From NCBI GenBank assembly GCA_033961575.1, contig CM066730.1:136737523-136801522 (forward strand): a DNA stretch of 64,000 nucleotides, given 5' to 3'. The translations under genes were made by a program, and so were the position numbers. The notes under the pieces were generated by a model that was not told the origin of the DNA, searched no databases, and saw only the letters and a list, made by a program, of their open reading frames with translations. The DNA is from Aselliscus stoliczkanus (Eukaryota; Chordata; Mammalia; Chiroptera; Hipposideridae). Shown here in pieces: positions 1 to 13,600 of the stretch (position 1 is the stretch's first letter; each line of letters starts with the position of its first letter).

Positions 1-453
1 AAATAAATAAGAAATGAAACCAGTAATGTTTTAATAAAAACAAAAGGATTTTTCACAATACCCTAAAACCTTTTAGCAACAAATTTAAAAGGGTTTAAAA
101 GAAATACATTTGATTTTCTATTTTGAATTATTTTATTAATGCAGTCCCATTTTCCCAAAAAGTATATGAATATTCAAATTAGGAGAAAAAAAATCTTCAT
201 TATTTTTTACTTGACTGATGTAATTTGTATTTTAAATCCAATCTCAACTCCCCACACAAACAGGGAGGATGCAGCCACATAGGAGGGAACTCCAGTATGG
301 ACAAATCCAAACAGCAGATAATCCACATTTTTCTTTGGCTTAAAATATGTAATTCAATCTTTAACATTCCATTTCATATCCTAATTATGCTTAGTTTCAA
401 AGAAACTTCTATTCCTGGGACAGGGCTAAGAAAGGATGACCCAGGTCTGTTGT

Positions 454-596
454 AAATAGCTGGGCAGTAGGGCTGGCCGAGTGGTGCAGCGGTTAAGCGC
501 TGGCTTGGGAAGACAGCGACCCCGGTTCGGGTCCCACTTATGAGGGCCAGTGACACTGCCCTCAAAAAAAAAAAAAAAAAAAATAGCTGGGCAGTA
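454..596 (+). mobile_element. Type-A tRNA-derived SINE with 16-bp target duplication
   Basis: The SINE body is at 470-580. It has a tRNA-like head (AGTGGTGCAGCGG box-A-like; GGTTCGGGTCC box B), the family tail GAGGGCCAGTGACACTGCCC and a poly-A. It is flanked by perfect copies of AAATAGCTGGGCAGTA at 454-469 and 581-596. The intact duplication points to a fairly recent insertion. Confidence 0.93.
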
Positions 597-1682
597 ATAC
601 ACAAACACATACCTCATATCATATGTCATGTAACATCATACATCATGTATCACAAATCATATAGATATAGATATAGATATACGAGAAGAAATCAACAAGG
701 TAGGATTTCTGCAGCTTGTCAGAAAGGGGATGACAAATGAGTACAAACCTTCCTTCCAATGATAATATTCAACATCTTGTTATAGAACTGAGTTCCTATG
801 AATAATCTCCAAAAGAAGGTTTTTCTAAAACCCGACTGAACATGAGAAGCACACAGTACTCAAAGATGAACTTCACTGAATTGAGGAGCTGCCTATTTCA
901 TCACAAGCCCAGTCCAAATTTCACAACATCCATTTTTGTACATATATAGATATACTATTCTTTAAAAAGGCGTTCTACTTCCAAAATGCCTACCCAGGTG
1001 TGTGATCTAAGAAATCGAAATAGCGCTATCTGTCCATCCATCCTTTACCATGGTTGAAGGTGATCATCTTCTCTCAGATACAAAAATATAATCAGAGAAT
1101 TAAGTAATAATTAAATGAGTTAGAATTTCACTGATAAGCATTATAGTGGCTGATATAAAGTTACTCCATACCAGTCAAGATTGCTCCACTATATGCCATC
1201 TAAACATACACTCCTCACAACCTGAGAGGTGTCTGACAAGCCACACTGAACAAAAGAACATGAATACTACAAGGGCCATGAACTCAGTATTATAGCATTA
1301 ACTACATTACAAAATTATAAAATAACCAATTTTTTACAAGACGCTTCTAACTTTACTAATTAAATATCTTCTGTAGAGATCGATAATGCTGTAAGGAAGA
1401 GAAAAATTAGTGTTTCCTAATGTAAGTTCTTAATATTAAACATAATCTTACTATAATTTTAAGAAAGAAAAAAAATAGAGATAGTGACCTCTTCAATACT
1501 TAACTAGTGTTTTTGTCACTTAAAGATAATTTATGAGTTTTGGATGAAAATCTACAACATCCAAATAGATATTTCTCCTTCCCAAGATTCTTATTTCCTT
1601 ATAAGCAACTAATTATACATTGATTCTTGACCTAAATCTTACATTTAGGAAACAAAATGGAATTTCAAAAAGACATATAAGA

Positions 1683-1798
1683 GGGCCGGCCAAGTGGCAT
1701 GGTGGTTAAGCGCTGGCTTGGGAAGCCAGCAGCCCTGGTTCGGGTCCCACATATGAGGGCCAGTGACACTGCCCTTAAAAAAACAAACAAACAAAAAC
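1683..1798 (+). mobile_element. Type-A tRNA-derived SINE
   Basis: Same family as the copy at 470: GGTTAAGCGCTGGCTTGGGA, the GGTTCGGGTCC box B and the GAGGGCCAGTGACACTGCCC tail, ending in an AAAC-rich tail. Imperfect ATATAAG/ATATGTAAG flanks may be the target duplication. Confidence 0.9.
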
Positions 1799-4700
1799 GA
1801 TATGTAAGAAAATGCAAGTTTTCTGTTAGTTGAAACAGTTATAAGATGCCCCAATCCTAGGAAGCACAGTAGGAAAGTCCCATGTTTTATACCACTTTGC
1901 AAAGTCAGGTTGGTACTATCCTCTCTGCAGCTTTGAGATTCAATTAGAACATAAGTGAAAAAAATTACATTCTAGTGTTCATTCCCCACTGGAAAATTTT
2001 TGGTGATTGCTCACAAAGAAGATGGACAGAATTTCGACACTTCTAACATTCTATGAAAGCACAAAAGACTTTTCTCAGTCTTTTTAGATCAAATTAATTT
2101 TCATGTGATTCTATAAATTTTTGTTTCTCATTATGTATTTTTAAGGTTTTAGTTTTTAAAAAAAAAAAAAAAAAAAAAGGAAGAAAAAAAAGATATTCTG
2201 TCAAAATGCTTCCATTATCCTTTGCTGAAACCAGTAGGAGCTTTTAGATATGAAAACGGGGCCAGGCGGAAACGCTTTATGGGAAAATCTGCAGTGGACG
2301 GGTTTTGATAATGAACATGCCTGGAGAAGTAAAATCATGAATGCTGTATGTGTTGGGGGAAGAAACTCTTATCTTCAGCTGGGTTCTGTTTCCCTTAGAG
2401 AGGCTTATGTTACCTACAATCAATAGGTCTCCAATTAAACAAAGAAGATTTACATATGCTGGTGCATTTTGGAGCTAATGAAATTGGTCTAACAGCTTTA
2501 ATGAGAGTAAAGCATTGGATAGGAGGGGAACTTTTTAGTTCACCATACATAACTGGATCCAACTCTTTAATTCTGATTTTTAACTTTTCCCCCTACTACT
2601 GGCCTCTCCCAACTTAGGATAAGTAACCATACCAAAATACACCCTATTCAGTGAGGACAGATATACAAACCTGCAAATGCTCTCTAGAGATAAGGAATGA
2701 CTGACACAGTTCCTGTGGTTCAAAAAAACAAAACAAAACGTGTGTCCATCCAGAGGAGAGGGTACCACTTTAAACCAAGGTTATACTCTAAAAATTCAAC
2801 AGCATGAAATTCAAAGCCCTTAGCTCACCTCCAACCTGGGTACCTAGCACATGGTAGGCAGTTGAGAAATGACTTGGTTTAAAGATGATTTCCTCACATA
2901 AGCTGAAGCAATGGCTATATTACTCGATCACTTTCAAATCATCTTTTCTAGGTAACCAATTCAGGTGAAAGTCAAGACCAAGATCTTAGGTGGAAAAACA
3001 GATTGCCTGATAGTTTTCTATAAATAAGTCTAGCATCATCAAACCTTTATTTTCAGAATTATAATTATGCATATGTCAATAACCCCTATAGGCCAAAACC
3101 CCTATGGATTTTGGTGAAGAAAATAAATCAGTTAACATGATAGGGTGAGTAGAGCAAGTCATTCTGACAAAAAAAAAAAAAAAAATTTAGTCTTAAATTC
3201 AGTCCTGAGGTGAACACCCAAAAAGCATATTATATGTTACCTAGTTTTAAAATTCATATTATCAGCTTCTCACGTTTTTGTTTGCGTTGTTCAACTCATG
3301 TTCTCTACTTAGATACAACAAAGATACTAAGCGCACACCAAGTCCAGGCCCTACGTGAGAGGGGAGGTACACAAAAATACGAATAAAATTCAGTCCCTGC
3401 TCATAAGGAAAGCACAGCCCAATTTGGAAGGCAAGTCATTTTATTACTATATAGGAAGTGCTACTGATGAATACTAACATAGTGCTAAGAGGATGCTATG
3501 GGAACATAAGGAAGGAGCCCTTAGCCCACGGTTGGGGTGAAAAGACAGCTTAAGTAATGTTAGCCAATTAAAGGTGGGGTGGGTGAGGATATTCCAGGGG
3601 AGGAGGAATTTACACACACACATACACACAGTGTGTGAGTAGAGACTTATGGGAGACAGGTAGGAAGGCATGTCCCATGCACCAAAATTTTCCTTTATGT
3701 CTTTGCATGGGCTCTCTTCGGTTTCAAGGTTTAGCGAACTCAATCCAGAAAGACAATGGGCTCACTTATCTCACATTCTTCCAAACAGACCTTACCCTCA
3801 TTTAAATACTGTGCCTATTCTCTTGATTACCAATAAGAACTGTCAATAATGTATGGCGCAGCTGTGAAAGGGGGCTTGCCTGAAGCAGGAACAGTTGCCC
3901 AACAGTAGCTAGCTCCTCAAGTCCTGAAGCCCTGTCCCAGGCATCGGCTCCCACCTCCCAAAGTTCAAGGCTCCAAGGCGGGTGCATTCATTTACTGAAA
4001 CATCACCCTGGTGGGAAGCTACAACTGGGGAGTCATTCCAAATTGACGACAAGCAATCATTTTTCCAGATGTTGGACTTGGTTAGACAATGAGAATACTC
4101 CATAAAAATGTCCTTCTAAATAATAGATTAAAAAACAAACAGAAAAAGGACGTTATATTGCAGACTCGTAATTCCAACCTACATATATATAATTTAAAAT
4201 ATATACCAATAATTAAGGCCATTTATCAATGTGTTCAGTTTTATTCTTCTTACATGAGAACATAAGATTAAACAAAACAGAATAAAGCCAGATACGTAAA
4301 AACGCTATTCAAGATTATAAGAAAATAAGATATGGGGGAAGAAAGAGGGGAGGGAGGGACAATTCTAAAGATAAGCAGCAAAAAACAGAGAGATCTTCAA
4401 AATTTTTAAGCTTTTATTATTTGGAAATAAGATACTCTGAAAATGAAAATAAAAATATCAGGTATTGATAAAATCATAAAGTGAATTCTGATATTTGTAT
4501 CCATATGGTTTATTTAACCTGAAGACAACATGGTTTTCCCTGGAGGAACTGAACCGCTAACAACATCCCATGAACTCTATCAAGTTTGCCTTACTTCTCT
4601 TACTAACTGTAAAACAAAGAAATCTGTCTTGAGTTTCATGATGTCCCACATGTTACTGTGACTAATCCCCAGCCATTTTTATTTACAGTGTTCAGATGAG

Positions 4701-5172
4701 TTTCTATGACAATCCCATGCCATTCTCAATGTTACACACACATTTTCTGCCTTTGGAAAATAATTACAGAACAAATCATTTGTTCTGCTCTCTCTACAAA
4801 GAAAAGCACACATTTAGTGGCTGGAGAAATAGACTTCACTTTCAGATTAAGCAACAAGCCGATATAACAGAGAACAAAAAAATTCCAATGTACATTGTTT
4901 GGGACCACCAGATTGTTGTCGTTGTTTGGATTTCACTTATCAGACATGCAAAAGTTCTTCTCTTTCCTATCACCATCTGTACACACTTTCCCAAAAGACC
5001 CTCACACCTGTCCTATTAACACACAAACACTCACACAGACAGGATCTCTTCCATGCTTTCTGTCTGAATGCACCTCTCTGTTTTATTTTAACAAGAGAAA
5101 GGCAAAGCAGCTTGAGACCTCAGACAATTTAAAACCCACTTCAGTGTAAAAGTCTCAAAAGTGCTAATTTTG

Positions 5173-5283
5173 GGGGCTGTCCAAATGACGCAGTGGTTAA
5201 GAGCGGCCCCGGTTTGGATCCCACATATGAGGGCCAGTGACACTGCCCTTTTAAAACAAAAAAAAACAAACAAAAAAAAAAAC
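5173..5283 (+). mobile_element. Type-A SINE, internally deleted
   Basis: Head and tail match the family, but about 20 bases of the middle (the GCTGGCTTGGGAAGCCAG part) are missing. Flanks share TGCTAA. Confidence 0.85.
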
Positions 5284-5859
5284 CTGCTAACTTTCTTAGG
5301 AGATGGAGCAAAATAGAGAACTGAGGTTATGCTACTGGGACTTGGCTCTTTTAGGAACCACTACCAACTGCCAAATGAATTCACCACGGCTTGCTCTCCA
5401 AGGCCTTCCCTGCCTTACTGTTTTTCAGTCCCTCATTCTCCTGCTGTTTAGTTTTCCTATAACTCTGGTTTAGACTTCAGCATTACTAGAAAGATGTCCT
5501 CTAAAAAAAAATAGAACATTTTTGTGCACCACCAGCTTTCTTCAGAGAAAACACGCTACAGTGAACTATCAAATAACAGAAACCACCTGTGCCCTGTCCT
5601 GTGTCTGCCTGGATTTTCTTTCCATTTACACAGATATTTTTTGACATAAGACAACTAAAAATGTAACCCTGAGTAGACGTATCATCAAATAATAGAATTC
5701 CTACACATACACCAATTGTACAGTAAACAGCCAATATCAACAACTGTTTCTGCAAATGTTTAAAATTTTATACAAGCTATTGGAAGGATCCTAATTTTAA
5801 GACATCAAAAGCTCTTAAATCTTAATTTCTGAGGAAATTACATCTATGATGGCATCGAC

Positions 5860-5950
5860 TTCCAGTCTCTTCTTTAGTTTTGTACCACTGGCACCTAGCG
5901 CACAGTTCCTAATAGGTAGCAAGTGCTCAAAACAGGTTTGCTGAACGGAG
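5860..5950 (+). repeat. L2 3'-end fragment
   Basis: ACCACTGGCACCTAGCGCAC, AGTTCCTAATAGGTAGCAAG and TGCTCAAAACAGGTTTGCTG resemble the L2 3' terminus. Confidence 0.55.
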
Positions 5951-6554
5951 TTGCCAATGACATGGTAGGATTTGTCAATAAAAGCAACCAACATAGATCC
6001 TGTATACCAACACTAAGCAAAAGGCATCCACCTTGATGCAAATAACAGGCTACAGCTGCCCCTCCAAATGATACAAGAACGATCTATCTCCAGATTCCTC
6101 ACCTGTAAAATGACGGTATTCTCTAAGTTTCCTCCAAGAGGTGACACTCTGAACCTATTAACACACCACAAAAAAAGCTCTAGTATCTCTGTACATTTTA
6201 AACTTCAAAGAAAACAAGGGCTTCAGCACATTTACGTACTTCCAGAGAACACTTTTTATCCCATCCATAAATTCAGAGGCGGGGCTTAGACAGCCTGAGA
6301 TATTGAGAAACGTATTCGAGAGTAAAAACAAGCCACAGTAAGGTCTAACCTAGTTAGCAGCTCTAACCACTTACTGACCACGTACCATGGACATTTAGCC
6401 CCTCTGACTGTTCACTCCTCTGCATGAGGCACTTAACTTATAAAGGCTCCCTTACCTAAAATTTAAGGTTTATATGAAGAGCTAATAAAATCATGTATAA
6501 GAAAAGCCAATTTAAATATTACAGAAGTTAAAAACACAAGTCTGAGGTCTGACG

Positions 6555-6665
6555 GATCTGGCTTTAATACTGGCTTTGCCACTTACTATTGGCATGACCT
6601 TGAGTGAATTACTAACACTCTGAACTTCTACTTCCGGAATAACAGGAATAACCCACAACAAAAGT
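6555..6665 (+). repeat. MIR-like fragment
   Basis: GGCTTTGCCACTTACTATTG, CATGACCTTGAGTGAATTAC and CTCTGAACTTCTACTTC follow the MIR core order. Confidence 0.6.
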
Positions 6666-9600
6666 CATCTTACAATCTCTACTCACCCCACCACCCAACA
6701 GGAAAAATTTTTCCAAAACTCAGAGAAGTCCAAAAGGAAAACAAAATAGAAACAAAGAAACCCACAAAAAAAGAAAAAAAAAAAAAAACAAAGAAAAAGA
6801 AACCCATATCTACAATTTAGAAAACCAACAAAGCCAATGCTAAGAAACAGCACCCAAATATGTAAACTCCTTAAACTGGCCCAAGTGTTTAAAGAACTTG
6901 TAATAATAGCATGTTCCAGTACAAAGTCAAAGGCGCTGTCACAGCTGCTCTGTGCTCACTTTTAAACGTGGTGATTGAGAGGAAAGGCCAAAAATGTGAA
7001 TCTAAGTTCCTCTACAATCTGTTTCCCTCCAATTCTGCTGTCTCCTGACACATCTCATGCCTGATTCAGCATCACCCCCACTCCAGCACCTCTGAGGCGC
7101 AATCACAAATAAAAGTAAAAAAGCTAAGCCTCATCAGTCTTTATGTAGCAGAATTGAAAATGTCTCTCTTTGAAGAATTACAAAGCTTTCTGTCTGAAAC
7201 CTCTGGCCTTTCTAGAGAAATCAGAGTCATGATAGTTTAAAAATGTAGGTGGTAAAAGTACAAAGGATTACATTTATCCGTTTTGCATGTTTGCCGTCTG
7301 TTCTGAGATGAGGGGCAGATATCTTTAAAACAATTAGCTCTTCAACCCTAACATTTCAGATTGCAATATCCTCATTTTCCAAAGAACTGTATACATCCTG
7401 GGCTCAGTGAGACGGCACTATTGATAATCTCTATTCTCCCTTCATTTTACAGAGAATCTAAAATACATGAATCCCAGAACTTAAAAAAAAAAAAAAACAA
7501 AGACTTTTGTCTATACAGTGAATGAGCCTGAATATAACAAAAATTCATTTGTATCCTTTTAAAAACCCCTGTAATTCTTGATTGGATAGGGAGGGGGAAG
7601 GACTTCAAAAAGAATATTTAAAAGAAAAAAAAAATTCTTGATAAAAGTCCTTGTCACATATTAAGAGGCCATACAATAAAAGTATTGCAATGACTATCTT
7701 TTGCTGACAAGAACATACAACAATAGTTACGCTGTTGAACAGCATCGAGTTACAAAGACTTCATTCTCAGAAGTTACTTGAAACTACTCTCCAAAAGAGA
7801 ACTTCTACCATTTAAAAGAAGGGGAAAGAAAGCCAACTGAATGAATCAATCAGAAACTTTAGTAACTTAGTAATGTTTACATAATAGGCATCCATGCAAA
7901 AATCTTGCCTCAACCATATAAAGATACTGACAAGCTTTTGCCAAATTCCTATCTAGAATCACTGCTTCGTCTTATATGTTTGCTTTAACTTTCTATTACT
8001 TAATACTAAAAACATATTCTCAGGTATACACTCTTTTCCATCAACAACATATCTAATGTTATTTATGAGTTGTACTCCACAGAAAAGATAATTTCAATTT
8101 TCATTGCTAATCTGCTATTATATCTGAGCCCTACAGCTCCGTTTAATAATATGCTATGCTACAAAGGTTTGCACGGACATACACAATATCTTAATCACTC
8201 ATTCTGTAGTAAGCTCTTTAAGCATCTGCACTCCTCATTCATTTGTAATGTTTAAAAATGCCACAAAGAAGGGCTTGATGTCATCCCAACACTGAAATCC
8301 ATCTGTCTATGGCCCTCCTTTGACTTGACTCCCTCTACAGCCAAAATTTTCACCAAAGTTGATGAGACTTCGTCAACCTAAGAACATGTAATGTCAGCTC
8401 CTTTGAAAAGCAATGGATTTTTTGAAAGTGACAAGGACGGGATTCTGTACGTACAATATTCATTTTATGGAAGAGCTTAAAATTAGACAGCTAATCCCTT
8501 TAAGATTAAAATACAGAATTCTAAGGGGAAGAAGGAAGAAGCAAGCACATAAGACAGATGAGATAGTTCTTAGTTTCCCATATGAAGCTTTGTGTCCCTA
8601 ATTTCGAAACTTAAATGAAAATTGATATCAGAGCACCGCAGTTCCTATTATTCGCTGACAAGTACCTTTCCTTACCAAAAAATTACCACTCAAATCAAGC
8701 GATGACTCACCACAGACACATCTTCCCCACCAGTGCGAACATGTTGCACTACCCAATCATGGGCTGGCACAATTACAAAAGGAAATAAAATCACCCAAAC
8801 CATAGCAACAAAGACAACAGCCTGACAATGGCAGATGCTACATAGACACACATACAAAATTTTAAACAGTATTCACTTTTTAATGTTTTATTGTGACTTT
8901 TATTTCATCTCTCTTTTGTAATCCATAGAGCATTTCAAAAACAGCCATTAAAATATTTATATGAATATATATGATCTGAAAACTGTTTATGTCTGGAAGC
9001 TCACAGGTTATTTGGGACCACCATAAACACTTAGAGACAGCATAAGGTAGGCAGTATGGAACCGGATGAAGAAGACAATGGGTATACATCCTATTTTTGT
9101 TTATTCCAATCTTCTCTTGTTTCCAATGTAATCACTTTTAGTCACACACCTACGTTTTCCCTTCCCAGCATAACTATATATACTCCACAACCCTAACTTT
9201 AAGATTTATTGGCATTTTTCAAAAAGGAACTTAAAAAAAAGTTGCATTTCTATTTTATTCAATATAAGTTCAAGTTTAGCAGCTTCTTTTTGTTTTTTAA
9301 ATACACCCTAGAAGAATTAAAATGTAGAATGAATTAATGCTGTCAATTATATTTGCTGGTCTTTTTTTTGCTATTTACAAATAGAAAATTCATGTTGAAC
9401 AAGGCTTTGAGTTTTTGCATTGAAGTCATTAAAAACTAATCTTGCCTAAGTTTAAAGAAATGAAAATAAGAGCATAAATAAATCTATCAATAAATCAGTC
9501 ATTTAAGAGCACTAAGATGAAGCTTGTCCCTATGTGTAATTTTTCTATTTTAAATTTGAAAAAAAAATTTAACTAAGAAAACTCCATTCTCGCTTTCTTT

Positions 9601-11539
9601 TAAATTATTATACACAAGGCCATAATCAAAATATCTTTTTGGAGCTAAGTAAATTTAAAATTTTAAAATCTAATTATTAACGGAAGTTAGAAATATATAT
9701 CTCATGCAGATAAGAAAATACGTTTTTAAAAAAAATCTACCTAGTAAAATATTACATGCAACTCTGATTTTTAAAATAATGCTGCCTTTAATTCTCAAGG
9801 GCTTCCCAAAGCATCTAGAACCAATTCATCTAATTTTATCTTACCAAAAAAATTTAAAAAAAATCCTTCAACCTGTGTCATAATGCTTCTATTCACTAAA
9901 CTTCAACATCCTAAAAAGCAAGAACGAACAAGTCATCCCCGATTTTTACCCCCACACTGACGAGCACCAGGCTATTTCTCCCTTTCCTAACCAAGTATGG
10001 CCTCATTGTGTGGCTACGAACTGAACTCCACAGTAAAATATCTCCGTGGGAAGAGCTTGGATTTTGACTTTTTATTTCCCTTTTGATTCAAGGGAGGTGT
10101 GTGATACCGTTTAAATGACATCCAACCCCAGACAACAGGATAGAAAGAGGGATATAGAATGGACCTGAATTTTTTATTTTTAAGAGCAAAAGATTTGGAA
10201 ATAAGAAGGCCTAAGTTTAACCTTGCTCTGCACAAGGGTTGTGGCCACTCTGAGACTTTATTTTCACCAGGCCAAATGGTGAGCGCATTACTTATTCACA
10301 ATACTGCTATGAAGCTAAAAATAAAAAAGAATTACAAAGAAAAAGAGAAAGCTACAACATACGGCGAAACTTAGTACAGTACCTGCTGTAAAACAGAAAC
10401 TCACTCAGTACAAGTGATTTGCATTTCTTCCCCACTACTTTCCTTTCATCCATCCATCTTGTTTTCTCTACTCAATTGATCATGGTCCTATCTACCACTA
10501 GGAAGTTATGTAAAAGACACGAAGAGAAATAAGTTTAGAGTTCGCAAAGAACAGTAAGCTATTCCACCTCATTCTCCAGTCATTATGATTATCTCAATCA
10601 TTTCTGGGCTGGGGATGAACAATATATTACATGTTAAAGAAGACCAACACTCGCCAAAATACATAACACATATGAACTTCTTTCAAATGTATTTTATTTA
10701 GCTTATTTTGCAAAAAGAATGGCAAAAATATTCTCTGCAACAGAGTTGCTGCAATTTGTCATTAGTGGACTTATTTGTCTGCCTCAAAAGCCATGTTTCA
10801 TTCACAAGCATGGGAGGACTAATTCCATTAGGTAAAATATATTTTTACACTGTGGAATTACCATAACAAAATATAAAGCATTGTTTTCTAATATTTTGGG
10901 GAAATCCTAGGGGGGAAAAGTAATTTCTGTCTTAGCAGCAGCTAAAGAATTTTCATAAGTTCAGGGACACTAAAGTTTGGATCAATAATTTGTTATTTTA
11001 CAGTTGCCTTAGTGGCAGACAGCCAAAAAGTTGACACTAGAAGGTGTCACCTTAAAAGGGAAAATGATAATAATAACAAAAACATCTCACTAACCCCTTT
11101 TAAAGTTTATGCATGTTACAGTGCCCCTGCCCCTGCGAAATGGACCCCTAAATGCTAAAAACAATCTTTGTGAAAAAAAATTTTTTTTTCTTCTAAAAAT
11201 CTGAATAGCAACTCCAAAAGCCCCAAATAGTCTCCTAGTCTGAAATGAACTATGCAAAAAAATCGTGGGGAGATGGATTATAAAATTCTCCACTTGGTAT
11301 CTTGCTACTCTGGATCCTCTTACAGTCATTACTTAAACCAAAACACATTTTAGAGCATCTCCATTTGCGATTAAGTTCACGGTTTTAAGTTTCTCTTAAC
11401 AAAGTATGCCAGTTCATTCATTCTCTTCCTCTTCTACCTGACTTCTTCTTTTCCCTTACCCCACCTCCCAAGGATTTACAATATATAATATGTGTATTTA
11501 AAAGCAAGAGCTCACTTCTAAATAACCCTGGAGAAATTA

Positions 11540-11735
11540 CTGCTGCAATGATAATAAACCAGTGTTTGGCCCACTGACTGCATTCAATCTGCATTTTGTT
11601 TATTTCCTACTGTAATCCTCAAAATTGTTTTCAATAATCTATATTGACATTTGTGAGCAATTAGGATTGTTGTTGCTTCTGTGAAAGTTGCAAAAGGCCG
11701 ACAGGCTGTTCTGAGTCTTCTGGAAGCAGCTTGAG
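11540..11735. promoter_or_regulatory. Candidate conserved noncoding block in intron 2
   Basis: FOX- and SOX-like strings (TTGTTTAT, ATTGTT repeated, AATAAACC) cluster within 200 bp of non-repeat sequence. Speculative. Confidence 0.25.
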
Positions 11736-12029
11736 GCCTTAACAAGTGAAACACCCAGTCCTACTGTGTACAGCAGTGACCACAAGAAAGGCTGTGGTTT
11801 CTCCCACACTAGCCCTAAATAGGTTTAAATTAATGCTATTCATCACTGGGTGGAAAAGAAGACAAGGCAAATCCAAGCCAGCAGCATTGAGAAATTTCTT
11901 ACCAACGCTCAAGACTCTTAGCTACAAATGAGCTGACCTCCTCAGTTCATAGGTTTACTCCCGAACAACTTTTTCTCCTCATTCCTCCTATACATTCTCT
12001 GACTTTCCATCTTTTTTCCACCTTTTTTC

Positions 12030-12083
12030 ACTACATTATAGATAAAGGATATTGTTACTACATTCTAGATAAAGGATATTGTT
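12030..12083 (+). repeat. 27-bp tandem duplication
   Basis: Two adjacent 27-bp copies (12030-12056 and 12057-12083), starting ACTACATT and ending GATATTGTT, differ at one base. Confidence 0.92.
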
Positions 12084-12987
12084 ACTGTCCTCAAGTTACG
12101 CAGAAAACACTCAAGCATATGAAAGCCATAATTACCTCAAGCTTGTTGACAGTGCTATCTCCTTTGAAGAAATGAAAGACAAATGAAAAGATAAACAAAT
12201 TTTTCTAAAACTGTGCACATATACCCATAATTTACAGTAGATCAGTCTGCCACAAAATCCATCAAGAGTTTAGTGTAAGGTTAGAGTTAGATTTGCAATA
12301 GGGTAGTACTTACTCTATTAATTTTAAATATCACTGTATATTATTAGTCTTACTCCTTATTTTTCCAAACATAGTTTATTATTACAGATCACAGGAACTA
12401 CCTGCACAACTTTCTACCAGGGAGTTTACTAAAGTACTGAAAAAGTTGAATTACATAATGTATAATCCTAGACGTGAGTGTATACACATACACACATACA
12501 CCTGCTAACAGAATACACTGAATAGATTAGATATGCAATACTGCCATAAACTAATGAGGTTAAGTTACCTAAATATTAAGAAAGTCTCATAATTATTTGA
12601 CATAAAATTATAAACTATAACAATTAACATCCTTCATTTAAAAATGTTTACAATTACTCTATATGCACTGATAACCTTATGCATATAGTTCACTGTATTT
12701 AAAGTACCAGTTTAAAAAAAAAAATCATTCCCACTGCTCGAAACAACACTCCGTGCAGCCTAGATGTGCACACACATGCACACGAAGCACACACACACTC
12801 ATACACAGACACTGCTAATCTTACACCTGCTCTGAAGCAGTAGGAAGTGACTTCTCAATCTGTCAACATGGCCATCTGGTCTATCTGCGTATCACGGCTT
12901 TCTCTATTACTATATGAAGGAATGGCAATCATGAAGCCAAAATAACACTAAAACGCACCTGAATGGGAGCCTGCCCTCCTCTCTCTC

Positions 12988-12991
<4 letters not shown>

Positions 12992-13041
<50 letters not shown>
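12992..13041 (+). repeat. (CT)n microsatellite in intron 2
   Basis: An uninterrupted run of about 25 CT units. Confidence 0.97.
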
Positions 13042-13044
<3 letters not shown>

Positions 13045-13600
13045 GGAATAATATGTGGCGTATCAGAGCAAACCTAGCAGTAATGCAAATAATTTAAAAT
13101 GAGCATTTGTGCCAGCATAATTAAGTGAACAATATGGTACAGGTGATGTGGTAATCAGTAATACTGCCATACAGGCTTAAGGGACAGGTATGAGACTTGC
13201 CAGGCACTGCAATAGCTCTTTCAGGGAGTGATGGGACCTTTGCTATTCCTAGTCCAAGCAAAACTAAGAAAAGGTAGTAACCGAGGTAGCATGGAAGCAA
13301 TCAGTAACTATTATCCTAAAACACTACCATGCAAAAATTTTCACTCTCTACAACTTAACACTAACAAGTGCCTGTGCTACCATTAGGACAAAGTAAATTT
13401 GTTGTCACTGGCTAATTAACAATTACAGCAATTACGTGACAAATTTTTCTCATTTACTAGGCTTTCAAAATGAATTTTAAGACCACTAAACATACTCCCA
13501 ATCTTAGAAAATTCCTCATCTGCAAAAAAAAGTAAAGATGCTCATTGTGACTTAGCTTTTGGGCCTAATGCCACTTGAAAACGAGCAAAGACTTTAGCTA
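13042..13600. promoter_or_regulatory. Candidate conserved noncoding block in intron 2
   Basis: No repeat signature. It contains an octamer-like TAATGCAAATAA near 13081 and ATTA-core clusters such as GGCTAATTAACAATTACAGC near 13409. Proposed from motif density only. Confidence 0.3.
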
